Of a stretch of 64,000 bases of DNA, positions 51,931-60,661 are shown piece by piece. The notes beneath the pieces are model-generated. The model saw nothing but the letters and a program-made list of their open reading frames with translations, was not told the origin of the DNA and ran no database searches. Source of the DNA: Parabacteroides faecalis (lineage in GTDB: Bacteria; Bacteroidota; Bacteroidia; Bacteroidales; Tannerellaceae); assembly GCF_022809355.1 (NCBI RefSeq), contig NZ_JAKZMM010000008.1:1-64000 (forward strand), written 5' to 3'. Numbering within the stretch: the stretch's first letter is position 1; each line of letters begins with the position of its first letter. The translations under genes were made by a program, and so were the position numbers.

Positions 51931-52123
51931 TTTTCTTCCCTTATGTAGAACCAACTACCATCGGGATTGATTAAAGAATTATGTTGCCCCAAAAGGTGTT
52001 ATGGCTCATCAATGCAAGGTTTTGCCGTCAAATACTACCTCTGCCACAATCAGAGCGTGGAGATTTCACGGACAAACCACAGGCACCGACCTTGCAGGAT
52101 GAACGCCATGACAGGTACCTTTG
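51931..52123. ncRNA. Repeated non-coding module, locus E
   Basis: Hairpin with outer TCCC/GGGA (51937-51940 and 51963-51966) and inner GTAG-n6-CTAC (51945-51958). Next is AATAC (52031) with hairpin CTCTG-n7-CAGAG (52039-52055). A rightward promoter TTG (52092-52094), 21-bp spacer, TACCTTTG (52116-52123) follows. It is 22 bp upstream of the leftward 194-residue gene. Confidence 0.5.
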
Positions 52124-52742
52124 CAACACAATTCTTATCAAAGCCCGATGGGGTGGTACATGGCAGACTGCATGGTACAGCAGTGTGAAGTGACGTTATA
52201 GGTGGAGATAAGGCTATAAGAGGTTTTTGCAGTCAAAGGAGAAAAGAGTCCACAAAGTGCAGTATCTACAGGACAAAAACACTTTAGTTTACCTTGGTTA
52301 GCTCTTATATATATGCTAACCTAAAGTAAACTGTATATATGTCCGTCTAAAACCCGAAAACCGTACGGGTCAGCTTACGTCAGAAACAGAAGTATAGAAC
52401 CATAGAAGTGGTTCAAGAAGTCTTTCTTCCTTTGACTGCAAAATATTATCTTTGCACGAATCATAATTGCCCTGTAGGATTTAATATAATTTAACACTCT
52501 TTGTTGAATGCAAGGAAGAACAGCTTCAATATGCTGAATATCAGTAGTATAACATTGTGTTAACCCTTAATCTGTAGAAAAGGATGTTATCATACAAAGT
52601 AATGTCCATTTGTACTTTTTCTATATGGTTTTATACTTACATTTGCATATCATTTGTATCTTGATAACAGTAACTAACTGATTATCAATATACTTTATAT
52701 TTGAGGAGGTCAAGTAAGTAAACATTCATAACCGATAATATA
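52124..52742. other. Non-coding stretch before the right chromosomal part
   Basis: No gene seen. It holds the TTTTTGCAGTCAAAGGA block (about 52224), a large imperfect palindrome (52286-52332), an inverted copy of the block (about 52430) and A/T-rich sequence. The right end of the mobile element probably lies here or just beyond, but no repeat proving it could be found. Confidence 0.4.
52286..52332. repeat. 47-bp imperfect palindrome
   Basis: Arms AGTTTAC-n3-GGTTAGC (52286-52302) and GCTAACC-n4-GTAAACT (52315-52332). Both 7-bp segments pair perfectly. It could be an integrase or regulator site, or an RNA hairpin. Confidence 0.55.
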
Positions 52743-52787
52743 AAATAGGGTGTAACTTAATTACGGAGTTACACCCTATTTTTTTTG
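52743..52787 (+). terminator. Strong terminator with no protein gene upstream
   Basis: Perfect 15-bp stem (AAATAGGGTGTAACT paired with AGTTACACCCTATTT, 9-base loop) followed by more than six T. No plus-strand protein gene precedes it, so it probably ends an RNA started at the 52116 or a nearby promoter. Confidence 0.8.
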
Positions 52788-52947
52788 TATTGTGGTTTTC
52801 ATAGTTCTGAATAAGGATAAGTGTAAAACCACAATTCGGGTAAATCAATCCGTAATTCGTTTAAGTTGCCTGTAAATAGAGTTTTTTATTTTTACCCCGT
52901 AAAAACAGTTTGTGAAAATGATGCATTAGCGACTAATAACTTTCGTC

Positions 52948-53787
52948 ATGAAAAAAGATAGTGTTATTTGGATAGGAGCCGGACAAATCGGGCTTGCTAT
53001 CGTACGCCGGATTGCTTCCGGTAAGAAAATAATTATTGGAGATAAAAATATCGTGAATGCGCAGGCTGCAGCCGAGGTATTGAACAATACGGGATTTGAT
53101 GCGGTAGCGATGGAAGCCGATCTTTCATCACGAGATTCTATCCTTTCACTTATATCAGAGGCTCATAAGTATGGTAACATCCGTCATCTGGTAAATTCAG
53201 CTGGAGTATCACCAAGCCAGGCTTCAATTGAAACTATCTTGAAGGTGGATTTGTATGGCACTGCTGTTTTGTTGGAAGAAGTGGGCAAAGTGATTGCTCA
53301 AGGTGGAGCAGGCGTAACAATTTCCAGTCAGTCTGGGCATCGTATGCCGGCTCTTACGCCTGAAGAAGACAGACTGCTTGCCACTACACCAACAGAAGAA
53401 CTTCTCTCTTTGGAAATGCTTCGTCCGGAAAATATCCGGGATACATTGCATGCCTATCAAATGGCCAAGCGATGTAATGTGAAGCGAGTAATGTCTGAGG
53501 CCGTGAAATGGGGAGAACGAGGTGCCCGTATCAATTCTATTTCTCCAGGTATCATTGTTACTCCGCTGGCCATCGATGAGTTTAATGGTCCACGTGGAGA
53601 TTTCTACAAGAATATGTTTGCCAAATGTCCGGCCGGACGTCCGGGAACGGCAGATGAGGTGGCACATGTAGCAGAACTTTTGCTGGATGATAAGGCAGCC
53701 TTTATTACCGGTTCTGATTTTCTGATTGATGGTGGGGCAACAGCTTCTTATTTCTATGGACCTTTACAACCTGGGAAAAATGGATAA
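52948..53787 (+). CDS. Short-chain dehydrogenase/reductase
   Basis: A 279-residue SDR oxidoreductase. It has a nucleotide-binding loop WIGAGQIGLAI at residues 8-18, VNSAG for the N-x-A-G motif, catalytic Tyr170 and Lys174 in AYQMAKR, and ISPGIIVTPL after it. The C-terminal segment FLIDGGATAS is typical. The first loop is G-x-G-x-x-G rather than the classical T-G-x-x-x-G-x-G, a variant seen in divergent SDRs. Substrate unknown. It stands alone and seems to belong to the chromosome. Confidence 0.88.
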   Translation: MKKDSVIWIGAGQIGLAIVRRIASGKKIIIGDKNIVNAQAAAEVLNNTGFDAVAMEADLSSRDSILSLISEAHKYGNIRHLVNSAGVSPSQASIETILKVDLYGTAVLLEEVGKVIAQGGAGVTISSQSGHRMPALTPEEDRLLATTPTEELLSLEMLRPENIRDTLHAYQMAKRCNVKRVMSEAVKWGERGARINSISPGIIVTPLAIDEFNGPRGDFYKNMFAKCPAGRPGTADEVAHVAELLLDDKAAFITGSDFLIDGGATASYFYGPLQPGKNG

Positions 53788-53927
53788 TTGAGAAATACCT
53801 ATATTTTATGGGAGCTGTCCGAAATAAACCAGAAATAGCTTGTAAATCAGCTTATGTTTAGCTATGCAACAGATTCTTAGATATGAGGATATAAAGCAAG
53901 CATCCGTGATGTTATTGATATTTCCCT

Positions 53928-56900
53928 TTATGTATTTTGCATCCTGTTGAGTACTAAATCTGCCAAGAGAACAGCTGTCTCAGGTTCGTCCTTTGTTGCT
54001 TCTTTGGGTTTCCAGGCTACGATAAAATGAACGGACGCTGTTTTCACTTCATAGCCTTTTTCTTTCCAGTCGGATATTGTTTTCTGCATATTGGCCGACA
54101 GCTTGGCAACGGCTTTGTTTTGGCTATTGAATAAAACACAGTCTTTATACTTCAATGGTTCTCCACTCCGCAATGATAAGATTTCCCGCTTGAGTCCTTT
54201 GAAGAAATCAAGATAAACATCTTTGAGGGAAAGTTGCAGAACGATTTCTTCGGGTAAGGCATATTGTCGCTGATCAATCAGGTATTGATCTGTACTCTGC
54301 TGCTTAAAGCTGTTTCCGTTTGTATGGATGAACAATCGGTTCTTGGCCCGGGTGATTCCCACATAATACCGGCGCATCAGCTGGTCGGTTTTCGAATAAT
54401 TGTCGGCAATAAGCATATAGACGTCGTCGAATTCTTTTCCTTTGGCTTTGTGAATGGTTGATACTACCACTTCGGCATCGGCGATATCACAGAAATCTTC
54501 TATTGACGACTCGAATACAAATTCGTTGAAGTCGCCCACATATTTGGCTTTGTTGGTTTGCTCAAACAATGTCACGCAATGTTTTACGTACGGCAGATTT
54601 CGGCTATTGGCATAGGCTGAGCAAGTTGCCTGTTTGGCTGCTTCCCATACTTCGTCCGGAATTAGAGGCGTGTTTACCCGTTGGTCGATATATTTGAGGA
54701 AGTACCTCATCTCTGCTAAGTTCCGGAAATGAAAGCCATCCATTGACTGTATGAGTTTGCTGTTGATTCCCTGCTTCCTCAAGAGAGCTACTAGGATTGC
54801 TGCCTCTTCATTTGTCTGGGTAAGAATACACGACGTGCCATTCTTCCTGTGTTTCATCAGATTTTCTACGAGAGGCTGGTACATATACTTAGACAAATGA
54901 TAAGTCACTTCTACCCATCCTTCCTCTTCTCTCATGGAGATAATCGGAGCGGTTTTCATCCTTTTATGGATGTTTTGAGTGAATTCGTTGGCGAAATCCA
55001 CCAAATGCCGGGCACTGCGGTAATTTTCGGTCATTTCGATAAAGCGGCTTCCGGGTTCTTGGGCGAGTTGGAACAGACATCCGGAATCAGAACCTCTGAA
55101 TTCGTAGATATTCTGATCATCGTCGCCCACGGCAATCACGCGCATTTCTTCGTTTTGAGTCATCAATGCTTTCACGAGTGCATACTCTTCTGTGCCCATA
55201 TCCTGAGCTTCATCGATGACTAACACCGTTTTGCTGATTCTGTTGGGCTCAACTTCTCCCTGATTAATCATATCGGCCGCTTTGGCTACGATGTTTTTGG
55301 CATCTTCCAGATTGCCGATCCGTCCAAGCAGATCGAAACAATAAGAGTGGAAGGTTTTGATATCCACAAAATGGGCCGCATTTCCAATCAGTTCCATCAG
55401 TCGTTGCTTGAATTCGGTGGCGGCTGCGCGTGAGAATGTCAGCATCAGCAGTTGTTCGTGTTTGACATCTTCCAACAGCAGGAGCGAAGCGAGCTTGTGG
55501 ACCAATACACGGGTTTTTCCACTGCCCGGACCGGCTGCGACAACAATGCAGCAGGATTCTTTATCCGTGATGATCTCCATTTGCCGTTTGGATAACTGGC
55601 CAAACAACTGCTTGTATTTTCCGGGTGTCAGATTCCTTTGTATTTCGTTTCCTCGTTCTCCTTTAAAATATTTGGAGATGAATTTCCGATAATCCATCTG
55701 GAAATAATCTTGTACATATTGCAAAGCCGCGTTATAATCGCGGACCATCAGATTGGCATATTCCCCAACGATATGTACCTGCTGAATCTTTTGTTTGTAG
55801 AATTCATTTAGCATCCGGTAGTCTTCTTGCTTGTATCGGGCCTTGTTGTCTTTGATTCGTTTGATGTCCATGGCATTGTAGAGAACCAGGAATCCGCCTT
55901 CCAGCTTGAGTGCGCCGATCTTCGATAAGTACAGAAGAGCTTCTTCCACATCTTCCAGCTGAATATCCTTCAGTTCGCCGAAAAGAGATTGCTGACTTGC
56001 CTTAATCTGGTTCAACAATTCGACAACGGAAAACTGTATCGACTTGCTTTCTTCGTTCTCTCTCCTGGTTTCTGTCGCTAATTTATACAGCCACTCTACA
56101 GCAAAACGACTTATCTCCAATCGTTTCTCAAAACGTCTGATGGTTGTATCCATGTCCAAACGGCGCATAATCTCCATGTTATGAACGGCATCTTCTTTCT
56201 TCCGGGTATAACCTTTGATTGTGAGGAAGTAAAGCAGTGTTCGAATGTCTTTTTCTTTAGAGGTAGTGATTCCGTCGTTTACGGCATTATCATTGAGCTG
56301 TTTGCAAGAGATTTGCAAAGACTCGTCCGGAATATGGCTGAGGATATATTGTTCCAGTTTGGCAAAACGCTCGAGCAAGGTTTTTGATTTCCGTTCGGAT
56401 TCACCTGAATCCAGCAGATGTGCAGAAATATCCTTGCTGTCGGCCAATATGCCTTCCTGCCGCATCCGTTCTACAGCCGATACGACTTCACTTTTACTCA
56501 TTCCTAAAATATCTGCCAGATAATCGATTCTCGATTCTGCTTCCGAATCCTGTGCCTTGGCGATATGCTTCTGCGAAATCAGTGACTTGATGATTCTGAC
56601 AGCCTTCTCGATTTCATCGTTACCGAATAAGATGGAAGCTGATATCCGTTTTCGGGCTTCTTCCATGTTTTTTACGGTGATGCCGGTGGCATATACATGA
56701 GGCACATTGTTTCCTCTGACGAGATATCCGCTTTGTTCCAACGTCGATAAAGCGGTTCGCACACGGGTTTCTATGTCGGATACAGAATCATCCCAGCCGG
56801 CTTGCCGGGCAATTTCCAACGCCGAACAGCAAACCCGCATCCGTTGTCTGGTAAGATCTTTTACGGCTTTCCAAACCTGTTGTATTTCACTGATGCTTAG

Positions 56901-58814
56901 TTTGGTCTGGTTGAGTAATATAAAATGCTTGTCGAGGTCGTTATCACTGTAAAGAACGTAGCAACGTGCGTTCAGATGTGGATCTCTTCCCGCTCTTCCG
57001 GCTTCCTGTACATAGTTTTCCAACGAATCCGAAATGTCATAATGGATCACCAACCCGACATCTTTCTTGTCTACTCCCATCCCAAAGGCTGATGTTGCTA
57101 CGATGATGCGTACCTGATCGTTCATGAATGCCTCTTGATTGGCAATCTTTTCGTCTGCTTCCATCTGTCCGTTGTAGGGCAATGCCTTGTAACCATCGCG
57201 AGTTAATTTGGAAGCTAGCTCTTTGGTCCGTCTGGTCCTCGATACATAGACAATCGTCGGGCAATCAGATACCACCACCAGTTCCCTTAGTTTTGAGTAT
57301 TTATCATCATCCGTCTCCGTATGAATGACGGAATAGTGAAGATTTGTTCTGGATGCTGTTGATGCGAACAGTTCCAATTCCAGATTCAGCGTCTGTTTGA
57401 AGTAGTCGCAGATATCCTGTATGACTTTCTGCTTGGCTGTTGCCGTAAAACAGGATACCGGAATCGGTGTTTTGCATCCTTTTTTCTGCTGATACTCGCG
57501 GATGAATTTACCGATATAGAGATAATCTACCCTGAAATCTTGTCCCCATGAAGAAAAACAATGGGCTTCGTCGATGACAAACCTTACGACATGGCGCGCC
57601 ATCAGAATTCTCTCGATGGTTTTGGAACGGAGCATTTCGGGAGCTATGTATAAAAGTGAGGCTTCTCCTTCCAGAACTCTTTGGATGGATAACGATCTCG
57701 TAATCGGATCCAGCAAACCATTAATAGTAACTGCATCTGTAATTCCCCGGTCTGCCAGGTTGTCTACCTGATCTTTCATCAGCGATTGAAGAGGAGAAAT
57801 AACCACGGTCAGTCCATGTACGGAAGAACCTTCCATAAGTGCTGGCAATTGAAAGGTAAGCGACTTGCCTCCGCCAGTAGGAAAAATGGCAAGTAACGAT
57901 TTTCCCTGCACGGCCGCCAGGGCTGCTTTCTCCTGAAGTGGTTCTCCTTCGTAGGTACGGAACTCATCGTATCCGAAGAAACGTTTCAGGTTATAGTGTA
58001 CATCCAGCTGGATGTTGCAATACGGACAACCTTCCTGACAACGCGTGTGCCGCAAAAGCTTCATCACATATTCTACTTCCGGATAGTTCCGAAGTACCCA
58101 GCCTGGAGTGATGGAACGATGATCGGTTGTATCGACCAGAGCCAAAGCATACGCCAGTTCGACAGGATATTTTTCAATGAGCATATGCAGGTCTGCCTGT
58201 TGACAGATTCTCCCTTCATAAAAATCCCTGATCAGTTCAACCGGATCCATATATACCGGGGAAATAGCTTGCACCAGCTGTAAAAATCCTGTAAATTCTT
58301 CCTGATCTTTGAGCAAATAAGCCCAAATCTGCTGTTTCTTTTCGGGTAAGGCGTTCCAGCGGGCTATTTCGTCGAGCAACAAGTCCTTGGCTTTCTCGCA
58401 GTCGTTTACCGGATTATTCAGTTGCTCACTAACCAGTTTGTCGTCTTTCACCAGTCTGTGATACGGGCGTTCGGGGAATAATAAAGGAGATACATATAGC
58501 GTATCGACCAATGGCCAGCGGCAAGTGCGGCCGGCAAACAAATATTGGGCATCATGATGGATGATGTTGTGTCCGCAGAGATAATCGCTGTCGCGCAGAA
58601 AGTCAAATAGTTCTTCTTTGGATGCTTTATGAAAGATGGCGCCGTCAAAGCGGAGTGCTCCGATGTCATGGATCTTATGATCCTGCAAACCGATTTCAAC
58701 ATCTACAAAGGTATAGCGCGATGTATCGGTTGATAGAGATGCAGTATCTTTATCGACCTTATGATTCGTCTCATCTGTTTGCTTAAATCCTAAAAGTTTA
58801 CTCCATATCGACAT
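53928..58814 (-). CDS. Exonuclease-RecQ-UvrD fusion helicase
   Basis: A 1628-residue protein with three enzyme units. Residues about 34-145 form a DEDD 3'-5' exonuclease (TFVDVEIG, CGHNIIHHD, HRLVKDDK). Residues about 290-700 form a RecQ helicase (Walker A FPTGGGKS, DEAH in VIDEAHCFSSWGQDF). Middle winged-helix parts extend to about 1080. The C-terminal 500 residues form a UvrD/Rep superfamily 1 helicase (AAGPGSGKTRVL, LVIDEAQDM, VGDDDQNIYEFRG). The combination suggests repair of complex DNA ends. It is read leftward from 58814 with a 481-bp gap to the divergent efflux operon. Confidence 0.9.
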   Translation of the reverse strand: MSIWSKLLGFKQTDETNHKVDKDTASLSTDTSRYTFVDVEIGLQDHKIHDIGALRFDGAIFHKASKEELFDFLRDSDYLCGHNIIHHDAQYLFAGRTCRWPLVDTLYVSPLLFPERPYHRLVKDDKLVSEQLNNPVNDCEKAKDLLLDEIARWNALPEKKQQIWAYLLKDQEEFTGFLQLVQAISPVYMDPVELIRDFYEGRICQQADLHMLIEKYPVELAYALALVDTTDHRSITPGWVLRNYPEVEYVMKLLRHTRCQEGCPYCNIQLDVHYNLKRFFGYDEFRTYEGEPLQEKAALAAVQGKSLLAIFPTGGGKSLTFQLPALMEGSSVHGLTVVISPLQSLMKDQVDNLADRGITDAVTINGLLDPITRSLSIQRVLEGEASLLYIAPEMLRSKTIERILMARHVVRFVIDEAHCFSSWGQDFRVDYLYIGKFIREYQQKKGCKTPIPVSCFTATAKQKVIQDICDYFKQTLNLELELFASTASRTNLHYSVIHTETDDDKYSKLRELVVVSDCPTIVYVSRTRRTKELASKLTRDGYKALPYNGQMEADEKIANQEAFMNDQVRIIVATSAFGMGVDKKDVGLVIHYDISDSLENYVQEAGRAGRDPHLNARCYVLYSDNDLDKHFILLNQTKLSISEIQQVWKAVKDLTRQRMRVCCSALEIARQAGWDDSVSDIETRVRTALSTLEQSGYLVRGNNVPHVYATGITVKNMEEARKRISASILFGNDEIEKAVRIIKSLISQKHIAKAQDSEAESRIDYLADILGMSKSEVVSAVERMRQEGILADSKDISAHLLDSGESERKSKTLLERFAKLEQYILSHIPDESLQISCKQLNDNAVNDGITTSKEKDIRTLLYFLTIKGYTRKKEDAVHNMEIMRRLDMDTTIRRFEKRLEISRFAVEWLYKLATETRRENEESKSIQFSVVELLNQIKASQQSLFGELKDIQLEDVEEALLYLSKIGALKLEGGFLVLYNAMDIKRIKDNKARYKQEDYRMLNEFYKQKIQQVHIVGEYANLMVRDYNAALQYVQDYFQMDYRKFISKYFKGERGNEIQRNLTPGKYKQLFGQLSKRQMEIITDKESCCIVVAAGPGSGKTRVLVHKLASLLLLEDVKHEQLLMLTFSRAAATEFKQRLMELIGNAAHFVDIKTFHSYCFDLLGRIGNLEDAKNIVAKAADMINQGEVEPNRISKTVLVIDEAQDMGTEEYALVKALMTQNEEMRVIAVGDDDQNIYEFRGSDSGCLFQLAQEPGSRFIEMTENYRSARHLVDFANEFTQNIHKRMKTAPIISMREEEGWVEVTYHLSKYMYQPLVENLMKHRKNGTSCILTQTNEEAAILVALLRKQGINSKLIQSMDGFHFRNLAEMRYFLKYIDQRVNTPLIPDEVWEAAKQATCSAYANSRNLPYVKHCVTLFEQTNKAKYVGDFNEFVFESSIEDFCDIADAEVVVSTIHKAKGKEFDDVYMLIADNYSKTDQLMRRYYVGITRAKNRLFIHTNGNSFKQQSTDQYLIDQRQYALPEEIVLQLSLKDVYLDFFKGLKREILSLRSGEPLKYKDCVLFNSQNKAVAKLSANMQKTISDWKEKGYEVKTASVHFIVAWKPKEATKDEPETAVLLADLVLNRMQNT

Positions 58815-58973
58815 ATTTCCTGGTATTATGATAACGCCATGCTTATCACAAAGATAACGTAATCCGATAGATTTTATTGAATTTATCGCGCTCTTTTGAC
58901 ATTAAGAAATATCGGAAACGGATAAATGGGTAAGTATATTCTTGCATAAATCCTATGACTTTTTAATTTTTTG

Positions 58974-59054
58974 ACAGCTGTCGAAAAGCTTTACTATATT
59001 TGTCAAAAATCTTTATTACATATATGGAAAAGCTTTATCACATCTGTCAAAAAT
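58974..59054. repeat. TGTCAAAA direct repeats and a nearby palindrome
   Basis: Two 28-bp direct repeats (58983-59010 and 59027-59054, 24 of 28 identical) contain GAAAAGCTTTA and TGTCAAAAAT. A GACAGCTGTC palindrome precedes them (about 58974). They lie between the divergent helicase and efflux genes and could be operators. Confidence 0.55.
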
Positions 59055-59152
59055 ATAAAAGGATACGAAGTTTGGACCACTTGTTCACGGGATTGATGGA
59101 AATACCACCTTTTGTTTTATCCTCCTTATTGCCGAAAACCGGCTAAAAATAA

Positions 59153-59198
59153 CTTTACACCGTCAATCTATTTTACACCTTTTGTAAAGAAACTTTAC
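59153..59198. promoter_or_regulatory. Candidate enhancer sites upstream of the sigma-54-like promoter
   Basis: CTTTACACC (59153), TTTTACACC (59171) and the palindrome GTAAAG-aaa-CTTTAC (59184-59198) share a TTTACA core. They lie 55-100 bp upstream of the -24 box, where NtrC-type activators bind. Confidence 0.5.
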
Positions 59199-59252
59199 AG
59201 TTCTTGGAAATGATAAAATTATAATCTGTTAGAAACAAGCTTGTTATAATTC

Positions 59253-59268
59253 TGGCATGGTCGTTGTA
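59253..59268 (+). promoter_or_regulatory. Sigma-54-like promoter of the efflux operon
   Basis: TGGCATGGTCGTTGTA fits TGGCAC-N5-TTGC with one change in each box. It lies 27 bp before the TolC-family ATG. The palindrome AACAAGCTTGTT (59234-59245) is directly upstream. Confidence 0.6.
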
Positions 59269-59295
59269 TTTTTCTTGGTGTAAGATGTTTGCTTT

Positions 59296-60651
59296 ATGGA
59301 AAGAAAGATAATAATGACTTTGGTTTTAGGATGCTCCATCCATGCGGCTTGTCTGGCTCAGGAAGCGATGTCGTTGTATGCCTGTATGGCGTATGCGGTG
59401 GAAAATTCCTCGAAGAAGAAGATACAGGATGCCGACAATGCCGATGCGCTGGTGAGCCGGCGGGATGCGATTCTGAAAGCTTTTACACCGAAAGTGTCGG
59501 CCGGAACGTATGCTTATAGTAACTTCGGGCGTGCGGTCGACCCCGAAACCAATACCTACATCAGCAGTACTTCCTTTAATAATGGGTATTCGGTAGATGG
59601 AAGTATTACGTTGTTTGATGGTTTCTCGGCTCTCAATAATATCAAGATCTCGAATATTGCGGTGAAGATGGGAATCTCTCAGGAACAGAAGTTGCGGGAT
59701 GAGATTTGTCTTTCCGTGATGGAGGCTTATTATAATGTCTTGTTCCATACACAGATGGTAGAGGTGATGGAATCGCAGATCGAGGCTGCCCGTTCTAATC
59801 TGATTTTGGTAAAGAGACAACTGGAACTGGGACAGAAAGGACGAGCTGATGTGGTACAGATGGAAGCCGACCTGGCGGATCGCGAATACCAGCTGATCAA
59901 TTCCCGGAATCAGAAGGACGAAGCTGTTCTGACATTAAAGGCTCTGATGCTTTGGCCCGTAGAAGAAGTACTTCCGGTAGATATGTCGGCTGTAAGAGAT
60001 TCTTTCGAGTTGCCGGAAATTTGTATGGAATCGGCGGCCGAGATTACCAGCTTTGCGCACGAGAATAATCCGGCTGTCCGGATTGCCAAAGGGAAAATGG
60101 ATCAGGCCCGGTACGAATTGAAGACGGCCAAGTGGCAGTTTCTTCCTTCCTTGTCGTTGAATGGCGGATGGTCAACCAGTTATTATACCTATCCCGGCCG
60201 GAAAGATTATCAGGCGATTCCTTTTGGTACGCAGTTCCGGAACAATGGAGGTGAATACATCCAGTTGAGTCTGTCGATACCGATTTACGATCGCCTTTCC
60301 CGTCATTCCAATTTATCGAAGAAGAAAAACGACTGGCGGCGTGCTCGGGCGGAATATGAACAGACATTGCATGATGTGGAATCCGAGATTTCCCGGGCGA
60401 TACAAGACAGCAAAGGTGCTTTAGCGGCGTTCTTTCAAGCCGAGAAACGTTCGGTTGTACAAGAAGAAGCCTATCGGTTGGGCGAACGGAAGATGTTGCA
60501 AGGGCTGATTTCTCCGATCGAGTTTCAGACAGTCTCCAACGATTACCTGAATGCGAAGGCCGAACAGCTGAATGCCCGCTTTCAGTATTTGCTGAAGAGC
60601 AGTGTCGTTAGTTATTACAAAGGAATTAGTTATTTGGATCAATATAAATAG
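59296..60651 (+). CDS. TolC-family outer-membrane channel
   Basis: This 451-residue protein has a signal peptide (MERKIIMTLVLGCSIHAAC to LAQ) and two TolC-like repeats with long helices (MVEVMESQIEAARSNLILVK, QLELGQKGRADVVQMEADLA and the matching QTLHDVESEISRAIQDSKGA). The mature N terminus lacks the lipobox of the channel at 4938. It heads an operon with an HlyD-type adaptor and an FtsX-like permease, so it is the outer part of an ABC export system. The ATG at 59296 follows the sigma-54-like promoter. Confidence 0.92.
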   Translation: MERKIIMTLVLGCSIHAACLAQEAMSLYACMAYAVENSSKKKIQDADNADALVSRRDAILKAFTPKVSAGTYAYSNFGRAVDPETNTYISSTSFNNGYSVDGSITLFDGFSALNNIKISNIAVKMGISQEQKLRDEICLSVMEAYYNVLFHTQMVEVMESQIEAARSNLILVKRQLELGQKGRADVVQMEADLADREYQLINSRNQKDEAVLTLKALMLWPVEEVLPVDMSAVRDSFELPEICMESAAEITSFAHENNPAVRIAKGKMDQARYELKTAKWQFLPSLSLNGGWSTSYYTYPGRKDYQAIPFGTQFRNNGGEYIQLSLSIPIYDRLSRHSNLSKKKNDWRRARAEYEQTLHDVESEISRAIQDSKGALAAFFQAEKRSVVQEEAYRLGERKMLQGLISPIEFQTVSNDYLNAKAEQLNARFQYLLKSSVVSYYKGISYLDQYK

Positions 60652-60661
60652 AAATAGAATC

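Noticed and set aside
52447-52454. Rightward TATCTTTG as a promoter for the SDR gene
   Set aside because: The nearest TTTG is only 12 bp upstream, and a strong terminator stands between it and the SDR gene.
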